Of a DNA stretch of 64,000 nucleotides, positions 17,673 through 27,129 are shown one piece after another. How positions within the stretch are numbered: position 1 is the stretch's first letter; every line of letters begins with the position of its first letter. Source of the DNA: Streptomyces sp. QL37 (GTDB lineage: Bacteria > Actinomycetota > Actinomycetes > Streptomycetales > Streptomycetaceae); assembly GCF_002941025.1 (NCBI RefSeq), contig NZ_PTJS01000001.1, forward strand, positions 1,302,001 to 1,366,000, in the 5' to 3' direction. The notes under the pieces were generated by a model. The model worked only from the letters and a program-made list of their open reading frames with translations, made no database searches and was not told the DNA's origin. Made by a program: the position numbers and the translations under genes.

Positions 17673-19013
17673 ATGTCCCGCAGGATCCATCTCGCACTGC
17701 ACCCGTACGGCGTCGGGGGCCCCGGCCAGCACGGCCTCTGGAAGGACCCCCTCGTCGCGAAGAACGCCAGCATCGACATCAACTACTACATCCAGCAGGC
17801 CAAGGCGGCCGAACACGCCCTCTTCGACGCTCTGTTCGTCGTCGACAGCCAGTTCATCAACTCCACCTACCCGTCGCACTACCTGAACCGGCTGGAGCCC
17901 CTCACCCTGCTCTCCGCCGTCGCCACCCACACCAAGCACCTCGGCCTGGTCGGCACGGCGAGCTCGACGTACAACTCCCCGTTCAACCTGGCCCGCCGGT
18001 TCGCCTCCCTGGACCACATCAGCGGCGGGCGGGCCGGCTGGAACGTGGTGACCAGCTTCGACACCGGTACGTCGAAGAACTACGGGCTCGACGAGCACCT
18101 CGACTACGCAACCCGGTACGGCCGCGCCCTGGAGTTCGTACAGGTCGCCCGCGGGCTCTGGGACTCCTACGAGGACGACGCCTTCCCCGCCGACGTGGAC
18201 CGCGGCGTCTTCCTGGACCCGTCCAGGCTGCACGCGCTGGACCATGTCGGGGAGCACTTCAAGGTCGCCGGTCCGCTCAACATCTCCCGCTCGGCGCAGG
18301 GTCAGCCGGTCATCTTCCAGGCCGGGGTCTCCGCCGAGGGCCGCGACCTCGCCGCACGCGTCGCCGAGGGGATCTACGCACCGGGCGGCACCCTGGAGTC
18401 GGCGCAGGAGTACTACGCCGACATCAAGAAGCGCACGGCGGCCTACGGGCGCGACCCCGAGCACATCAAGGTCTTCATCCACGGCGGTCCGATCGTCGGC
18501 GCCACGGACGAGGAGGCCAGGCGCCGGGAACGGGAGATCTTCGAGGAGGACAACGACTTCGCGAGCAACCTCGCGCTGCTGGGCCGGTCCTTCGGCGCGT
18601 ACGACTTCAGCGTGCACGACCTGGACGCGCCGTTCCCCGACGTCGCCCATCTCGCGGAGAAGGGCGGCCGGACGGGCGCCGGGAAGATCATCGAGCGAGC
18701 GAAGGCGGAGAATCTGACGTTGCGTCAGGTCGCTGACTCCGTCAACGCGTTCCGCCGCTCTCCGTTCGTCGGAGCTCCGGAGACCGTCGCCGACACCATC
18801 GAGAAGTGGTCGGACGCCGGCACCCTGGACGGCATCAACCTGGCGTTCCGCAACAACGACGACCTCGACCGCTTCGTCGACGGCGTGGTGCCGATCCTGC
18901 AGAAGCGCGGCCTGTTCCGGACCGAGTACGAGGCGGACACCCTGCGCGGCAACCTCGGGCTGCCCGTCCCCGCCAACCGCCACACCTCCGAGCGCGAGCT
19001 CGTGAACGACTGA
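17673..19013 (+). CDS. LLM-class flavin-dependent monooxygenase (NtaA/SnaA/DszA family)
   Basis: Encodes 446 aa, the normal length. Family features include the early L-A-L-H-P-Y-G, L-E-P-L-T-L-L-S-A-V-A, the G-R-A-G-W-N-V-V-T-S segment typical of NtaA/SnaA/SoxA enzymes, and A-E-G-I-Y-A-P-G. These are two-component oxygenases that use FMNH2 from a partner reductase to oxidise amines or to cleave C-S or C-N bonds. The SsuE-like reductase two genes downstream and the importer upstream make sulfur-source degradation the best guess. Start ATG 17673 with GAGAGGAA upstream. Confidence 0.9.
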   Translation: MSRRIHLALHPYGVGGPGQHGLWKDPLVAKNASIDINYYIQQAKAAEHALFDALFVVDSQFINSTYPSHYLNRLEPLTLLSAVATHTKHLGLVGTASSTYNSPFNLARRFASLDHISGGRAGWNVVTSFDTGTSKNYGLDEHLDYATRYGRALEFVQVARGLWDSYEDDAFPADVDRGVFLDPSRLHALDHVGEHFKVAGPLNISRSAQGQPVIFQAGVSAEGRDLAARVAEGIYAPGGTLESAQEYYADIKKRTAAYGRDPEHIKVFIHGGPIVGATDEEARRREREIFEEDNDFASNLALLGRSFGAYDFSVHDLDAPFPDVAHLAEKGGRTGAGKIIERAKAENLTLRQVADSVNAFRRSPFVGAPETVADTIEKWSDAGTLDGINLAFRNNDDLDRFVDGVVPILQKRGLFRTEYEADTLRGNLGLPVPANRHTSERELVND

Positions 19014-19059
19014 CGCGGTTGGCGCACCCCCTGAACAGGCACGCACACGGAGGATTCAG

Positions 19060-19824
19060 ATGACCGAGAACACCGACCACCATGCCCCCGAGGGCCTTCG
19101 CACACGCGGCACCCTCCTCGTGGTGCCCGGCCGGGGCGAGACCCGGGCGACCTACACCCGGCTCGGCAGGAGACTGGCCGCCGACGCCTACCGCGTACGC
19201 GTGGTCGACGCCCCCGACCTCGACGAGGGCGACCCGGCCGGTTCCCTGACCCGCTTCGGCGCCCGGCTCGCCGCCGCGGCGCGGGACTCGGGCGAGGACG
19301 GCGCCGTACGCCCCCTCGTGCTGGTGGGAGCGGACAGCGGAGCCGTCGCCGTCGCGGCGCTCCTCGGCCGGGAGGACGTACCGTCCGCCGCCCGGCCGGA
19401 CGCGGTCGTCCTGGCGGGGCTCCCCTCGGGCGGGGCCGCCTCCGTCGGCGGCTGGGAGGAGGAGCTCGACGTGCGCACCGCCTGCCCCGCGCACAGGGGC
19501 GCCCTCACCGAGGACACCGGGCTCCGGCGCGGGGCGCTCGACGAAGCGGTGCCGGAGGCCCTGCTCACGGCGGCGTACGCCGGTGACATCGGCGTTCCCG
19601 CACTGCTCCTGACCGGCGACGCCGATCCGCTCGCGGACCGCGAGGCACTGGCGCGTACGGCGAAGTCCCTTGCGCGAGCCCGTCTTTCGGTGGTGCGGGA
19701 CGCACACCACGACGTCCTCAACGACATGCAGCACCGCTCGGTGGCAGCGGAGATCGTCACCTTCCTGGAGACCCTGCGCAACGAACTGGTGCCGGTCGTC
19801 ACGGTCGATTCGAGCGCGTGGTGA
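19060..19824 (+). CDS. Alpha/beta hydrolase
   Basis: Encodes 254 aa. Oxyanion segment L-V-V-P-G-R-G-E-T, nucleophile elbow G-A-D-S-G-A, acid in L-L-T-G-D-A-D-P-L and catalytic His in D-A-H-H-D-V-L-N-D. It is a cytoplasmic esterase- or thioesterase-like enzyme that could open an ester or thioester made by the adjoining monooxygenase. ATG 19060 follows GGAGG by a few bases. Substrate unknown. Confidence 0.87.
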   Translation: MTENTDHHAPEGLRTRGTLLVVPGRGETRATYTRLGRRLAADAYRVRVVDAPDLDEGDPAGSLTRFGARLAAAARDSGEDGAVRPLVLVGADSGAVAVAALLGREDVPSAARPDAVVLAGLPSGGAASVGGWEEELDVRTACPAHRGALTEDTGLRRGALDEAVPEALLTAAYAGDIGVPALLLTGDADPLADREALARTAKSLARARLSVVRDAHHDVLNDMQHRSVAAEIVTFLETLRNELVPVVTVDSSAW

Positions 19825-19888
19825 GCGCCGCCGCCCCCGGCCATGTCCGGCACCACCGGCATTCCTGACCCGTAGAGAAAGGCTCCCC

Positions 19889-20446
19889 ATGGCAACCATC
19901 CTGTCCGTCTCCGGCAGTCCCTCCGCCACCTCGCGCACGGCACGGCTCCTGCGCCACCTGGACGACCGGCTCCGGGACCAGGGCCACGACGTGACGCCGC
20001 TGGACGTGCGCACACTGCCGGCCGAGGCGCTGCTGGGTGCCGACTTCCGGCACCCGGCCGTCGTCGAGGCCACGGCGCTCTTCGAGGAGGCGGACGGGGT
20101 GGTCATAGGCACCCCCGTCTACAAGGCCGCCTACTCGGGCCTGCTGAAGACGCTGCTGGACCTGCTCCCGCAGTACGCGCTGACCGGCAAGACCGTGCTG
20201 CCGCTGGCCACCGGGGGCAGCACGGCCCATGTGCTGGCGATCGACTACGCGCTGCGTCCGGTGCTCAGCTCCATGGGCGCGGCGCACATCGTCCCGGGCT
20301 GGTTCACCCTCGACAAGGACCTCACCGCGGGCGAGAACGGCACGCTGAGCGTCGCGCCCGGCACGGCGGAGGCTCTCGCCCAGGTCACCGACACCTTCTC
20401 CCGGCTGCTCGGGGGGCGTACGACGGTGCTGGCGCCCACGGGCTGA
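19889..20446 (+). CDS. NAD(P)H-dependent FMN reductase, SsuE-like
   Basis: Encodes 185 aa. The flavodoxin-like fold shows the SsuE start I-L-S-V-S-G-S-P-S-A-T-S-R-T (phosphate loop) and G-T-P-V-Y-K-A-A-Y-S-G-L-L-K, the conserved FMN/dimer segment. It supplies FMNH2 to two-component monooxygenases, here most likely the LLM enzyme at 17673. Start ATG 19889, with AGAAAGG upstream. Last gene of the operon; the oxidase gene facing it ends 48 nt away. Confidence 0.92.
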   Translation: MATILSVSGSPSATSRTARLLRHLDDRLRDQGHDVTPLDVRTLPAEALLGADFRHPAVVEATALFEEADGVVIGTPVYKAAYSGLLKTLLDLLPQYALTGKTVLPLATGGSTAHVLAIDYALRPVLSSMGAAHIVPGWFTLDKDLTAGENGTLSVAPGTAEALAQVTDTFSRLLGGRTTVLAPTG

Positions 20447-20494
20447 GGGAGCGTCGTCGCGCCGTCGTGACCGGCAGCCGCGGGTGCCGTGCCC

Positions 20495-21910
20495 TCATGC
20501 CGCCCGCAGCCGCCGCCACACCGCCTTCGCCGCGTGGTGCCCCGACATGCCGTGCACACCGGGGCCGGGCGGGGTGGCCGACGAACAGAGGAACACCGCG
20601 GGGTGCGCGGTGGCGTACGGCACGCGGGCCAGCTTGGGGCGCAGCACCGTCTGCAGCCCGGCGAACGCCCCGGTGGCGATGTCCCCGCCGACGTAGTTGG
20701 CGTTGCGTACGGCCAGGCGGGGCGGTCCGGCGACGGCGCGGGCCAGGACCAGGTCCCGGAAGCCGGGGGCGAACCGCTCCAGCTGACGCTCGATGACTTC
20801 GGTGGCGTCACCCTCCCAGCCGGACGGGACATGCCCGTACACCCAGAAGACATGGCGGCCCTCGGGGGCGCGGGTCGGGTCGACGATGCTGGGCTGCGCG
20901 GTGATCAGGAAGGGGACGCCCGGGTCACGGCCGGCCACGGCGGCGCGCAGGGCGGCGTCGATCTCGGCGGCGGAGGGGCCGACGTGGACGGTGCCCGCGC
21001 GCCGGGCCTCCTCGGCCGTCCAGGGCACCGGGCCCGACAGCGCGTAGTCGATCTTGAAGCAGGAGGGCCCGTAGCGGTAGCGGTCGTAGGCGCCGCCGAG
21101 TCCGGCGATCCGGGCGAGCGCGGTCGGTGAGGTGTCGAAGACGTAGGCGCGGGCGGGCGGGAGTTCGTCGAGGCGTCTGACCTCGATGCCGGTGCGGATC
21201 GTGCCGCCCTGTTCGCGCAGGAAGGCGGCGAGGGCGTCCGAGATGGCCTGCGAGCCGCCGCGCGGCACGGGCCAGCCGTTCTCGTGCGCCGCGAGCGCGA
21301 AGAGCAGTGCGATTCCGCCGGTCGCGAGGCCGCCGGCGGGCGCGATGGCGTGCCCCGCGAGGCCCGCGAGCAGACCGCGCGCCTTCTCCCCCCTGAAGCG
21401 CCGGGAAAGCAGCGTGGCCGGCTGGACGGCGTCCAGGCCGAAGCGTGCCCAGCGGTAGGGATCCCGGGGCGGGCCGTCCCACGGGGTGCGCAGGAAGTCC
21501 GCGGCAAGGGTGTCCCAGTGACCGGTGAAGGGCGCGACCAGCCTGCGGTAGGCACCCGCGTCCTCCGGGCCGAGCGACATGGCCGTCTCACCGACGGAAC
21601 CGGTGAGGACCGCGGCGGAACCGTCCGGGAACGGATGGGCGAGCGAGAGCGGCGGCTGAAGCCATGCGAGGCCGTGCCGGGCGAGCGGCATCGCCTTGAA
21701 GGCGGGGGAACCGATGCCCAGGGGGTGCACGGCGGAACAGGGGTCGTGACGGAAGCCGGGAAGGGTCAGCTCCTCGGTACGGGCGCCGCCCCCGACGGTC
21801 TTCCCGGCCTCGAACACCTCCACGGCGAACCCGCGGCGGGCCAGCTCGACGGCGGCTGTCAGCCCGTTCGGACCCGCCCCCACGACGACGGCATCCAGCA
21901 TCGATGGCAC
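20495..21910 (-). CDS. NAD(P)/FAD-dependent oxidoreductase (PYROXD2 / phytoene-desaturase-like)
   Basis: Encodes 471 aa. The N-terminal Rossmann motif is [12 protein letters not shown] with the acidic strand end V-E-V-F-E-A, then G-G-G-A-R-T-E-E. The C-terminus [13 protein letters not shown] closes the FAD site. The family relates to carotenoid desaturases, but these PYROXD2-like proteins have no assigned reaction. GTG 21910 is chosen because AAGGAG lies 7 nt upstream. Neighbours give no clue to the substrate. Confidence 0.87.
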   Translation of the reverse strand: MPSMLDAVVVGAGPNGLTAAVELARRGFAVEVFEAGKTVGGGARTEELTLPGFRHDPCSAVHPLGIGSPAFKAMPLARHGLAWLQPPLSLAHPFPDGSAAVLTGSVGETAMSLGPEDAGAYRRLVAPFTGHWDTLAADFLRTPWDGPPRDPYRWARFGLDAVQPATLLSRRFRGEKARGLLAGLAGHAIAPAGGLATGGIALLFALAAHENGWPVPRGGSQAISDALAAFLREQGGTIRTGIEVRRLDELPPARAYVFDTSPTALARIAGLGGAYDRYRYGPSCFKIDYALSGPVPWTAEEARRAGTVHVGPSAAEIDAALRAAVAGRDPGVPFLITAQPSIVDPTRAPEGRHVFWVYGHVPSGWEGDATEVIERQLERFAPGFRDLVLARAVAGPPRLAVRNANYVGGDIATGAFAGLQTVLRPKLARVPYATAHPAVFLCSSATPPGPGVHGMSGHHAAKAVWRRLRAA

Positions 21911-21996
21911 CTTCGGACTCCTTTGTCAGCCGATGGCCAGGGCACCCAGGATATTCACGTACGCCGACAGCGGGATTCCGGGTAGCCTCCCGTCCG

Positions 21997-22854
21997 ATGA
22001 CTGACGCATGCCTGCCCTCCCCCGCCGTCGCCGCGATGGCGTCCCGGCTCGCCCAGCTGCCCGGTATCGAGGCGGTCGCGCTGGGCGGGAGCCGCGCCCG
22101 CGGCACCCATCGCCCCGATTCGGACTGGGATCTGGGCGTCTACTACCGCGGCGCCCCGGATCTGGAGGCCCTGACCGCACTGGCGTCCGAGGTCCAGGGG
22201 GCGCCGGCCGACGTGGCGGGGCCCGGGGGTTGGGGCCCGTGGGTGAACGGCGGGGCGTGGCTGACGGTGGACGGCGTCGCCGTCGACTGGATCCTGCGCG
22301 ATCTGGACCGGGTGGAGTCGGTGTGGTCGGACTGCCGGGCGGGCCGCTTCGAGGTGGGGGTCCAGCCCGGCCATCCGCTCGGCTTCTGGTCCCCGTGTTA
22401 CGTGGGTGAGGTCGCCCTCGGCCGGGTGCTGGTCGATCCGGGCGGCGAACTGACGCCCCTTCAGGAGGCGATGCGCTCCTACCCCGAGCCGCTGCGCCGC
22501 GCGCTGACCGGTGCGGCGTGGGAGGCGGAGTTCTCCGTGGCCTCCGCGCGCAAGTCGGCCCCGTCCGGGGACACGCTCCATGTCGCCCTCTGTCTGTCGA
22601 AGGCGTTCGGGATCCTCGCCCAGGCACTGCACGCCCATCACCGCGTCTGGTGCCTGAACGAGAAGGGCGCGCTCGCCTCCGCGGCCGCCCTGCCGGACAC
22701 CCCCGCCGACTTCGCGGACCGGGTGTCCGCCGCTCTGCGCGGGCTGGACGCGCCGGCGGTGGAGACGGCGGCCGGGGTCGTACGGGATGTTCGGGCTGTC
22801 CTGGACGGCGACTCCCGGCCTGCCGGCGATGTCCAGAGCCTTTCGGACAGGTGA
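21997..22854 (+). CDS. Nucleotidyltransferase-domain protein
   Basis: Encodes 285 aa. G-G-S-R-A-R-G-T-H-R-P-D-S-D-W-D-L-G is the G-S-x10-D-x-D motif of the Pol-beta/KNTase fold; the third acidic residue is in V-D-W-I-L. The C-terminal helical part resembles a substrate-binding domain of aminoglycoside-type nucleotidyltransferases. The substrate could be a small molecule. ATG 21997 lies only about 7 nt after TAGCCT, so the mRNA may be leaderless. The frame upstream of this ATG is antisense to the promoter region of the oxidase and is not used. Confidence 0.85.
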   Translation: MTDACLPSPAVAAMASRLAQLPGIEAVALGGSRARGTHRPDSDWDLGVYYRGAPDLEALTALASEVQGAPADVAGPGGWGPWVNGGAWLTVDGVAVDWILRDLDRVESVWSDCRAGRFEVGVQPGHPLGFWSPCYVGEVALGRVLVDPGGELTPLQEAMRSYPEPLRRALTGAAWEAEFSVASARKSAPSGDTLHVALCLSKAFGILAQALHAHHRVWCLNEKGALASAAALPDTPADFADRVSAALRGLDAPAVETAAGVVRDVRAVLDGDSRPAGDVQSLSDR

Positions 22855-22970
22855 ACTATCGGTGGCGCGTGCATGCAACCGTTCGACGGGGACGGGCGTC
22901 TTCCGTAGCGGTAAGTGATTGTGCCGGAGACGGCATTTCTCCACCGCACGCCATGACGAGGGAACCTGCT

Positions 22971-24257
22971 ATGACTCACCCCTTTCCCGGCCGCCGTCCC
23001 GTGCGCGCCGTGGTCGGTGTACTCGCCACCGCAGCGCTGACCGGGCTCGCCTCCCTGCCCGCCGTCGCCGTCGCCGCGGAGCCCGACCTCGGGATCGGGC
23101 CGCTGGCGCCGATCACGGACGCGCAGCCCGGCAGCGGCGTCGACGTGCCGTTCTCGGTACTGAACAAGGGCACCGAAGAGGTCGGGAAGGTCTGGGTGAC
23201 GTACTCCGTCACGTCGGGTCTCGGCACGGCCGACTCCTACGGCAACTGCCTCTACTCGACGCGGTCGTCGGCCGACGAGGAGCCTGAGAAGACCCTCGCG
23301 GTGTGCGCCGTCGAGCAGCCGCTGGAGCCGGGCGTCGTCTACGTGCCGGAGCAGCCGGTCGGGCTGAAGGCGCTGGACAACGCGCTGTACGACACGGTCC
23401 GTATGACCGTCGAGGCCACGGATCCCGGAACGGGCGACGGCGGCGGGACGGACCCCGTGCCGGGCACGGGCGCACCGCTGAAGCTCGTCGAGAAGGCCCC
23501 GGCGACCGACGCGGACCGGGCGAGCCACAGCGAGGGCTCCGCCTCCGCAGACATCACCACGGCCAACACGGCCGACTTCGCGCTGACCGGCGCCCGGCTC
23601 GAGGGCAAGGTCGGCGACGAGGTCACCGCGTCGGTGAAGTTCCTCAACAAGGGCCCGGCCTGGGTCTACCGCGAGCTGGGCCAGGGCGCCGCGACCGTCG
23701 ACGTCCGGATCCCCTCGGGGACCTCGGTCGTGAAGGCGCACGACTACTGCAGCCCGGTCACGAAGACCCACTACACCTGCGGCACCTCGCAGTCGTGGGT
23801 GGACGAGGCGGGTGGCGAGACGTACCCGTTCGTCCTGCGGATCGACAAGGCCGTCGAGGGTGCGACCGGGAAGGTCTCCTTCACCGGGGCGGACCGGCCC
23901 TTCGACAAGAACGCGGCCAACGACACCGCGGAGATCGTGATCGACGCCGGTACCGGCACCACGACCGGCGGTTCATCGACCGGCGGTTCATCGACCGGCG
24001 GCTCCACGACCGGCGGCTCCTCGACCGATGGCTCCTCGTCCTCCGGCGGTGCTGACACCTCCGGCGGTTCCGCCTCCGGTGGCTCCACGGCCGGTGACTC
24101 CACCACCGGAGGCTCCGCCCCGCAGACGATCAAGGGCGGCCTGGCGGCGACCGGCTCCGACTCCACCGTGCCCATGGTGGGCGCGGCCGCTGCGGCGCTG
24201 GTCGCGGGCGGCGGAATCCTCTACGCCGTCCGGCGGCGGGCGGCCGCGGGCAACTAG
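22971..24257 (+). CDS. Secreted cell-wall-anchored protein with LAxTG sorting signal
   Basis: Encodes 428 aa. Sec signal peptide (R-R-P-V-R-A-V-V-G-V-L-A-T-A-A ... A-V-A-A), two DUF11-like immunoglobulin-type modules (for example F-S-V-L-N-K-G-T and V-K-F-L-N-K-G-P), then a Thr/Gly/Ser linker with six or more T-G-G-S-S-type repeats (about 23960-24110). It ends in a sorting signal: L-A-A-T-G, a hydrophobic helix and R-R-R. L-A-x-T-G is the class E sortase recognition form in Streptomyces, so the protein is probably displayed on aerial or vegetative hyphae. ATG 22971 has GAGGGAAC upstream; ATG 22953 is a weaker alternative. Confidence 0.87.
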   Translation: MTHPFPGRRPVRAVVGVLATAALTGLASLPAVAVAAEPDLGIGPLAPITDAQPGSGVDVPFSVLNKGTEEVGKVWVTYSVTSGLGTADSYGNCLYSTRSSADEEPEKTLAVCAVEQPLEPGVVYVPEQPVGLKALDNALYDTVRMTVEATDPGTGDGGGTDPVPGTGAPLKLVEKAPATDADRASHSEGSASADITTANTADFALTGARLEGKVGDEVTASVKFLNKGPAWVYRELGQGAATVDVRIPSGTSVVKAHDYCSPVTKTHYTCGTSQSWVDEAGGETYPFVLRIDKAVEGATGKVSFTGADRPFDKNAANDTAEIVIDAGTGTTTGGSSTGGSSTGGSTTGGSSTDGSSSSGGADTSGGSASGGSTAGDSTTGGSAPQTIKGGLAATGSDSTVPMVGAAAAALVAGGGILYAVRRRAAAGN

Positions 24258-24275
24258 CGGTAGGGGCACTCCGGT

Positions 24276-24308
24276 TGTGGCCGGCGCGGGAGTCCCGCGC
24301 CGGCCACA
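24276..24308. terminator. Bidirectional hairpin terminator
   Basis: Perfect 15-bp arms (24276-24290 and 24294-24308) with a 3-nt AGT loop, between the convergent surface-protein and phosphatase genes. Confidence 0.8.
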
Positions 24309-24319
24309 GCCGTACGGCC

Positions 24320-25171
24320 CTAAGGCTGTCCCCCGGCCCGGAGAGCCTGGAGGATCCTGTCCGCCGTAGCTCTGTCCCTGGCCGCGGTGAACGGCAGGTC
24401 GTTGCCTCCGGTGATGCGGTAGGGGGCACCGGAGAGCGTCGACTGGACGCCGCCCGCCTCGGTGACCAGGAGCAGGCCCGCCGCGTGGTCCCACGCGAAC
24501 TCCCAGTTGAACGCGACGGCGTCCTGCGCACCACAGGCGACGGCGAGGTACTCCAGACCGGCCGATCCGCACGCGCGGGGGTCGATGCCGTCGGTCCGCA
24601 GGCCGAGGAGGGCGCGCTTCTGGGCGTCCGAGGTGTAGTCGGGGTGGGACATGGCCACCTTGAGCACCGCACCGGGGGCGGGTGAACCACTGTGCAGGGC
24701 CGTGCCGTTGAGCGTGGCTCCGCGGCCGCGGACGGCCACGGCCATCTCGTCGAGGACGGGGGCGTACGTCCATGAGGCGTACACCTCACCGTGCCGGGCG
24801 AGCGCCACGAGGGTGCAGAAGCCGGGTTCGCCGTGGACGAACTGGCGGGTGCCGTCGACCGGGTCGACGATCCACACGGGTGCGTCGCCGCCCAGGGCGT
24901 CCAGGACGGTGGGATCGGCGTGGACGGCCTCCTCGCCGACGACCACCGAGCCGGGCAGCAGCCGGGTCAGGGACGCGGCGAGGTTCTCCTCGGCAAGCCG
25001 GTCGGCGGCGGTGACCAGGTCGTGGGGGCCGCTCTTCTCGACGATCTCGTGTGCGGCCAGCTGCCGGTAGCGCGGCATGATCTCGGCGGCGGCCGCTGCC
25101 CGGACCGCCGCCTCCACCTCGGCCGTCGGCCCGGCGTGCCCGGCGTTCCCGTACAGAAAGTCATCGATCAT
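24320..25171 (-). CDS. Inositol-monophosphatase-family phosphatase
   Basis: Encodes 283 aa. Li-sensitive phosphatase motifs are present: V-G-E-E (metal Glu), W-I-V-D-P-V-D-G-T-R (the D-P-x-D-G-T core) and the late W-E-F-A-W-D-H-A-A-G (W-D). The substrate may be inositol phosphate, histidinol phosphate or PAP; sequence does not decide. It ends 11 nt from the hairpin, and the gamma-glutamyltransferase-like gene lies just upstream on the same strand. Confidence 0.88.
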   Translation of the reverse strand: MIDDFLYGNAGHAGPTAEVEAAVRAAAAAEIMPRYRQLAAHEIVEKSGPHDLVTAADRLAEENLAASLTRLLPGSVVVGEEAVHADPTVLDALGGDAPVWIVDPVDGTRQFVHGEPGFCTLVALARHGEVYASWTYAPVLDEMAVAVRGRGATLNGTALHSGSPAPGAVLKVAMSHPDYTSDAQKRALLGLRTDGIDPRACGSAGLEYLAVACGAQDAVAFNWEFAWDHAAGLLLVTEAGGVQSTLSGAPYRITGGNDLPFTAARDRATADRILQALRAGGQP

Positions 25172-25216
25172 GACTCCAGCTAAGCACGGTCCGCCGGGGG
25201 CACCCCGGGCAGGTGG

Positions 25217-27082
25217 TCAGCGGCCGACCGCGTAGCCCTGCATCCCGCGGGGGTTGGCGGCGGCGGACAGGACACCGGTCTCGGGGTCCCTGGCGACGGC
25301 GCACATCCGGCCCTCGGACCACGCGTCGCCCACCGTGACGTCGTGACCGCGCCGGCGCAGCTCCTCGACGACCTCCGGGTCCATGCCCTCCTCGACGGTG
25401 ACGCTGCCCGGACGCATCCCGCGCGGGAAGAAGGAGCCGGGGAAGCTGTCGTTGTGCCAGTTGGGGGCGTCGATGGCGCCCTGGAGGTCGAGTCCGCCAC
25501 GGACCCGGTCCCGCAGTGCCACGGCGAGGAAGAAGTGCAGCTGCCACTGGTCCTGCTGGTCGCCCCCGGGGGTGCCGAACGCCATGACGGGGACTCCGTC
25601 GCGCAGGGCGAGGGACGGGGTCAGCGTGGTGCGCGGGCGGCGGCCGGGCGTCAGCGTGTTCGGCAGGCCCTCGTCGAGCCAGGCCATCTGGAGCCGGGTG
25701 CCGAGCGGGAAGCCGAGCTCGGGAACGACCGGGTTGGACTGGAGCCAGCCGCCGCTGGGCGTGGCGGCCACCATGTTGCCCCAGCGGTCGACGATGTCGA
25801 GGTGGCAGGTGTCGCCGCGGGTCGCGCCGTCCTTGGTCACCGTCGGCTCGCCGACACGGTCCGCGATCGCCGTCGGCTCGCCCGCGCCCTCCTTCGCGAC
25901 CGTGGGCTCGCCCGCTCCGGCCACCGGGATGCCCATGGCGTCGAAGCCGGCCTCGCCGGAGGCCACGGCGTGGGCGTGCGCGCTGAGGACCGGGGTGCGG
26001 CCCTCGGGGCTGCCGGGGCGCAGCTCCAGGGAGGCCGTGTCCTTGATCAGGCCCCGGCGCTCGTCGTTGTACGCCTCGGAGAGCAGCGCGTCGAGCGGTA
26101 CGCCGGCGGCGTCGCCGTACCAGGCCTCGCGGTCGGCCATCGCGAGCTTGCAGCCCTCGATGAGCAGGTGGACGTATTCGGCGGAGCCGTAGGCGGGGAG
26201 CTCGGCCGGGAGGAGGGCGAGCTGCTGGAGGAAGGCGGGGCCCTGGCTCCAGCCCGCCGCCTTGGCCAGCGTCCAGCCGTTCCAGTCGTAGGTGGCGGGC
26301 GCCTCGTACGTCGCGGACCAGTCCGCCAGGTCGGCGGCGGTGAGCGTGCCGGTGTGGCGGCTTCCGCTGGTGTCCATGGTCGGGACCGCGGCCTGGCGGA
26401 CCAGCGCCTCGGCGATGAAGCCGGTGCGCCAGACGGCGCGGGCGGCGTCGATCTGCGCGACGCGGTCCGCGCCGCCCTCCTCCTCGGCCTCCGCTATCAG
26501 GCGGCGCCAGGTCGCGGCGAGGGCGGGGTTGCGGAACAACTTGCCGGGCTCGGGCGCCTTCCCGCCGGGGAGGTAGACCTCGGCGGACGTCGGCCACTCG
26601 GTCTCGAAGAGCTCGCGGACGGTCTCCACCGTCTGGCCGACGCGCTCGACGGGGGCGTGCCCGTCCTCGGCGTATCCGATGGCGTAGCGCAGGACCTCGG
26701 CGAGGGTCTTCGTACCGTGGTCGCGCAGCAGCAGCATCCAGGCGTCGAAGGCGCCCGGTACGGCGGCGGCGAGCGGGCCGGTGCCGGGGACCAGGTCGAG
26801 GCCGAGCGAGCGGTAGTGCGCGGCCGACGCACCGGCGGGGGCGGGACCCTGGCCGCACAGCACCCGCACGTCGCCGTCCTTCGGCGCGAGGATCATCGGG
26901 ACTTCACCGGCCGGCCCGTTGAGGTGCGGCTCGACGACGTGCAGGACGAATCCGGCGGCGACGGCGGCGTCGTAGGCGTTGCCGCCGTCCTCCAGGACGG
27001 CCATCGCGGACTGCGAGGCGAGCCAGTGGGTGGAGGACACCATGCCGAAGGTGCCCTGGAGGGTGGGTCGGGTCGTGAACAT
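25217..27082 (-). CDS. Gamma-glutamyltransferase-family (Ntn) hydrolase
   Basis: Encodes 621 aa. Large-subunit features include G-G-N-A-Y-D-A-A-V-A-A and H-L-N-G-P-A-G-E near the N-terminus. Autocleavage would occur before the Thr of G-D-T-C-H-L-D-I-V-D, and the small subunit has T-P-S-G-G-W and M-A-F-G-T-P-G-G-D-Q-Q-D-Q. No signal peptide, so an intracellular acylase-like member is more likely than a secreted glutathione enzyme. Just before the catalytic Thr is an unusual linker with three G-E-P-T repeats (about 25840-25930). The gene start abuts the integrated element. Confidence 0.88.
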   Translation of the reverse strand: MFTTRPTLQGTFGMVSSTHWLASQSAMAVLEDGGNAYDAAVAAGFVLHVVEPHLNGPAGEVPMILAPKDGDVRVLCGQGPAPAGASAAHYRSLGLDLVPGTGPLAAAVPGAFDAWMLLLRDHGTKTLAEVLRYAIGYAEDGHAPVERVGQTVETVRELFETEWPTSAEVYLPGGKAPEPGKLFRNPALAATWRRLIAEAEEEGGADRVAQIDAARAVWRTGFIAEALVRQAAVPTMDTSGSRHTGTLTAADLADWSATYEAPATYDWNGWTLAKAAGWSQGPAFLQQLALLPAELPAYGSAEYVHLLIEGCKLAMADREAWYGDAAGVPLDALLSEAYNDERRGLIKDTASLELRPGSPEGRTPVLSAHAHAVASGEAGFDAMGIPVAGAGEPTVAKEGAGEPTAIADRVGEPTVTKDGATRGDTCHLDIVDRWGNMVAATPSGGWLQSNPVVPELGFPLGTRLQMAWLDEGLPNTLTPGRRPRTTLTPSLALRDGVPVMAFGTPGGDQQDQWQLHFFLAVALRDRVRGGLDLQGAIDAPNWHNDSFPGSFFPRGMRPGSVTVEEGMDPEVVEELRRRGHDVTVGDAWSEGRMCAVARDPETGVLSAAANPRGMQGYAVGR

Positions 27083-27129
27083 CGCGCATCACCTTGCTAG
27101 TTGTACGTGCTAAGCAGACCGATCAGGGC

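Noticed and set aside
16305..19046. A 913-codon minus-strand open frame
   Set aside because: It lies opposite the ABC ATPase and monooxygenase genes and has no domain character.
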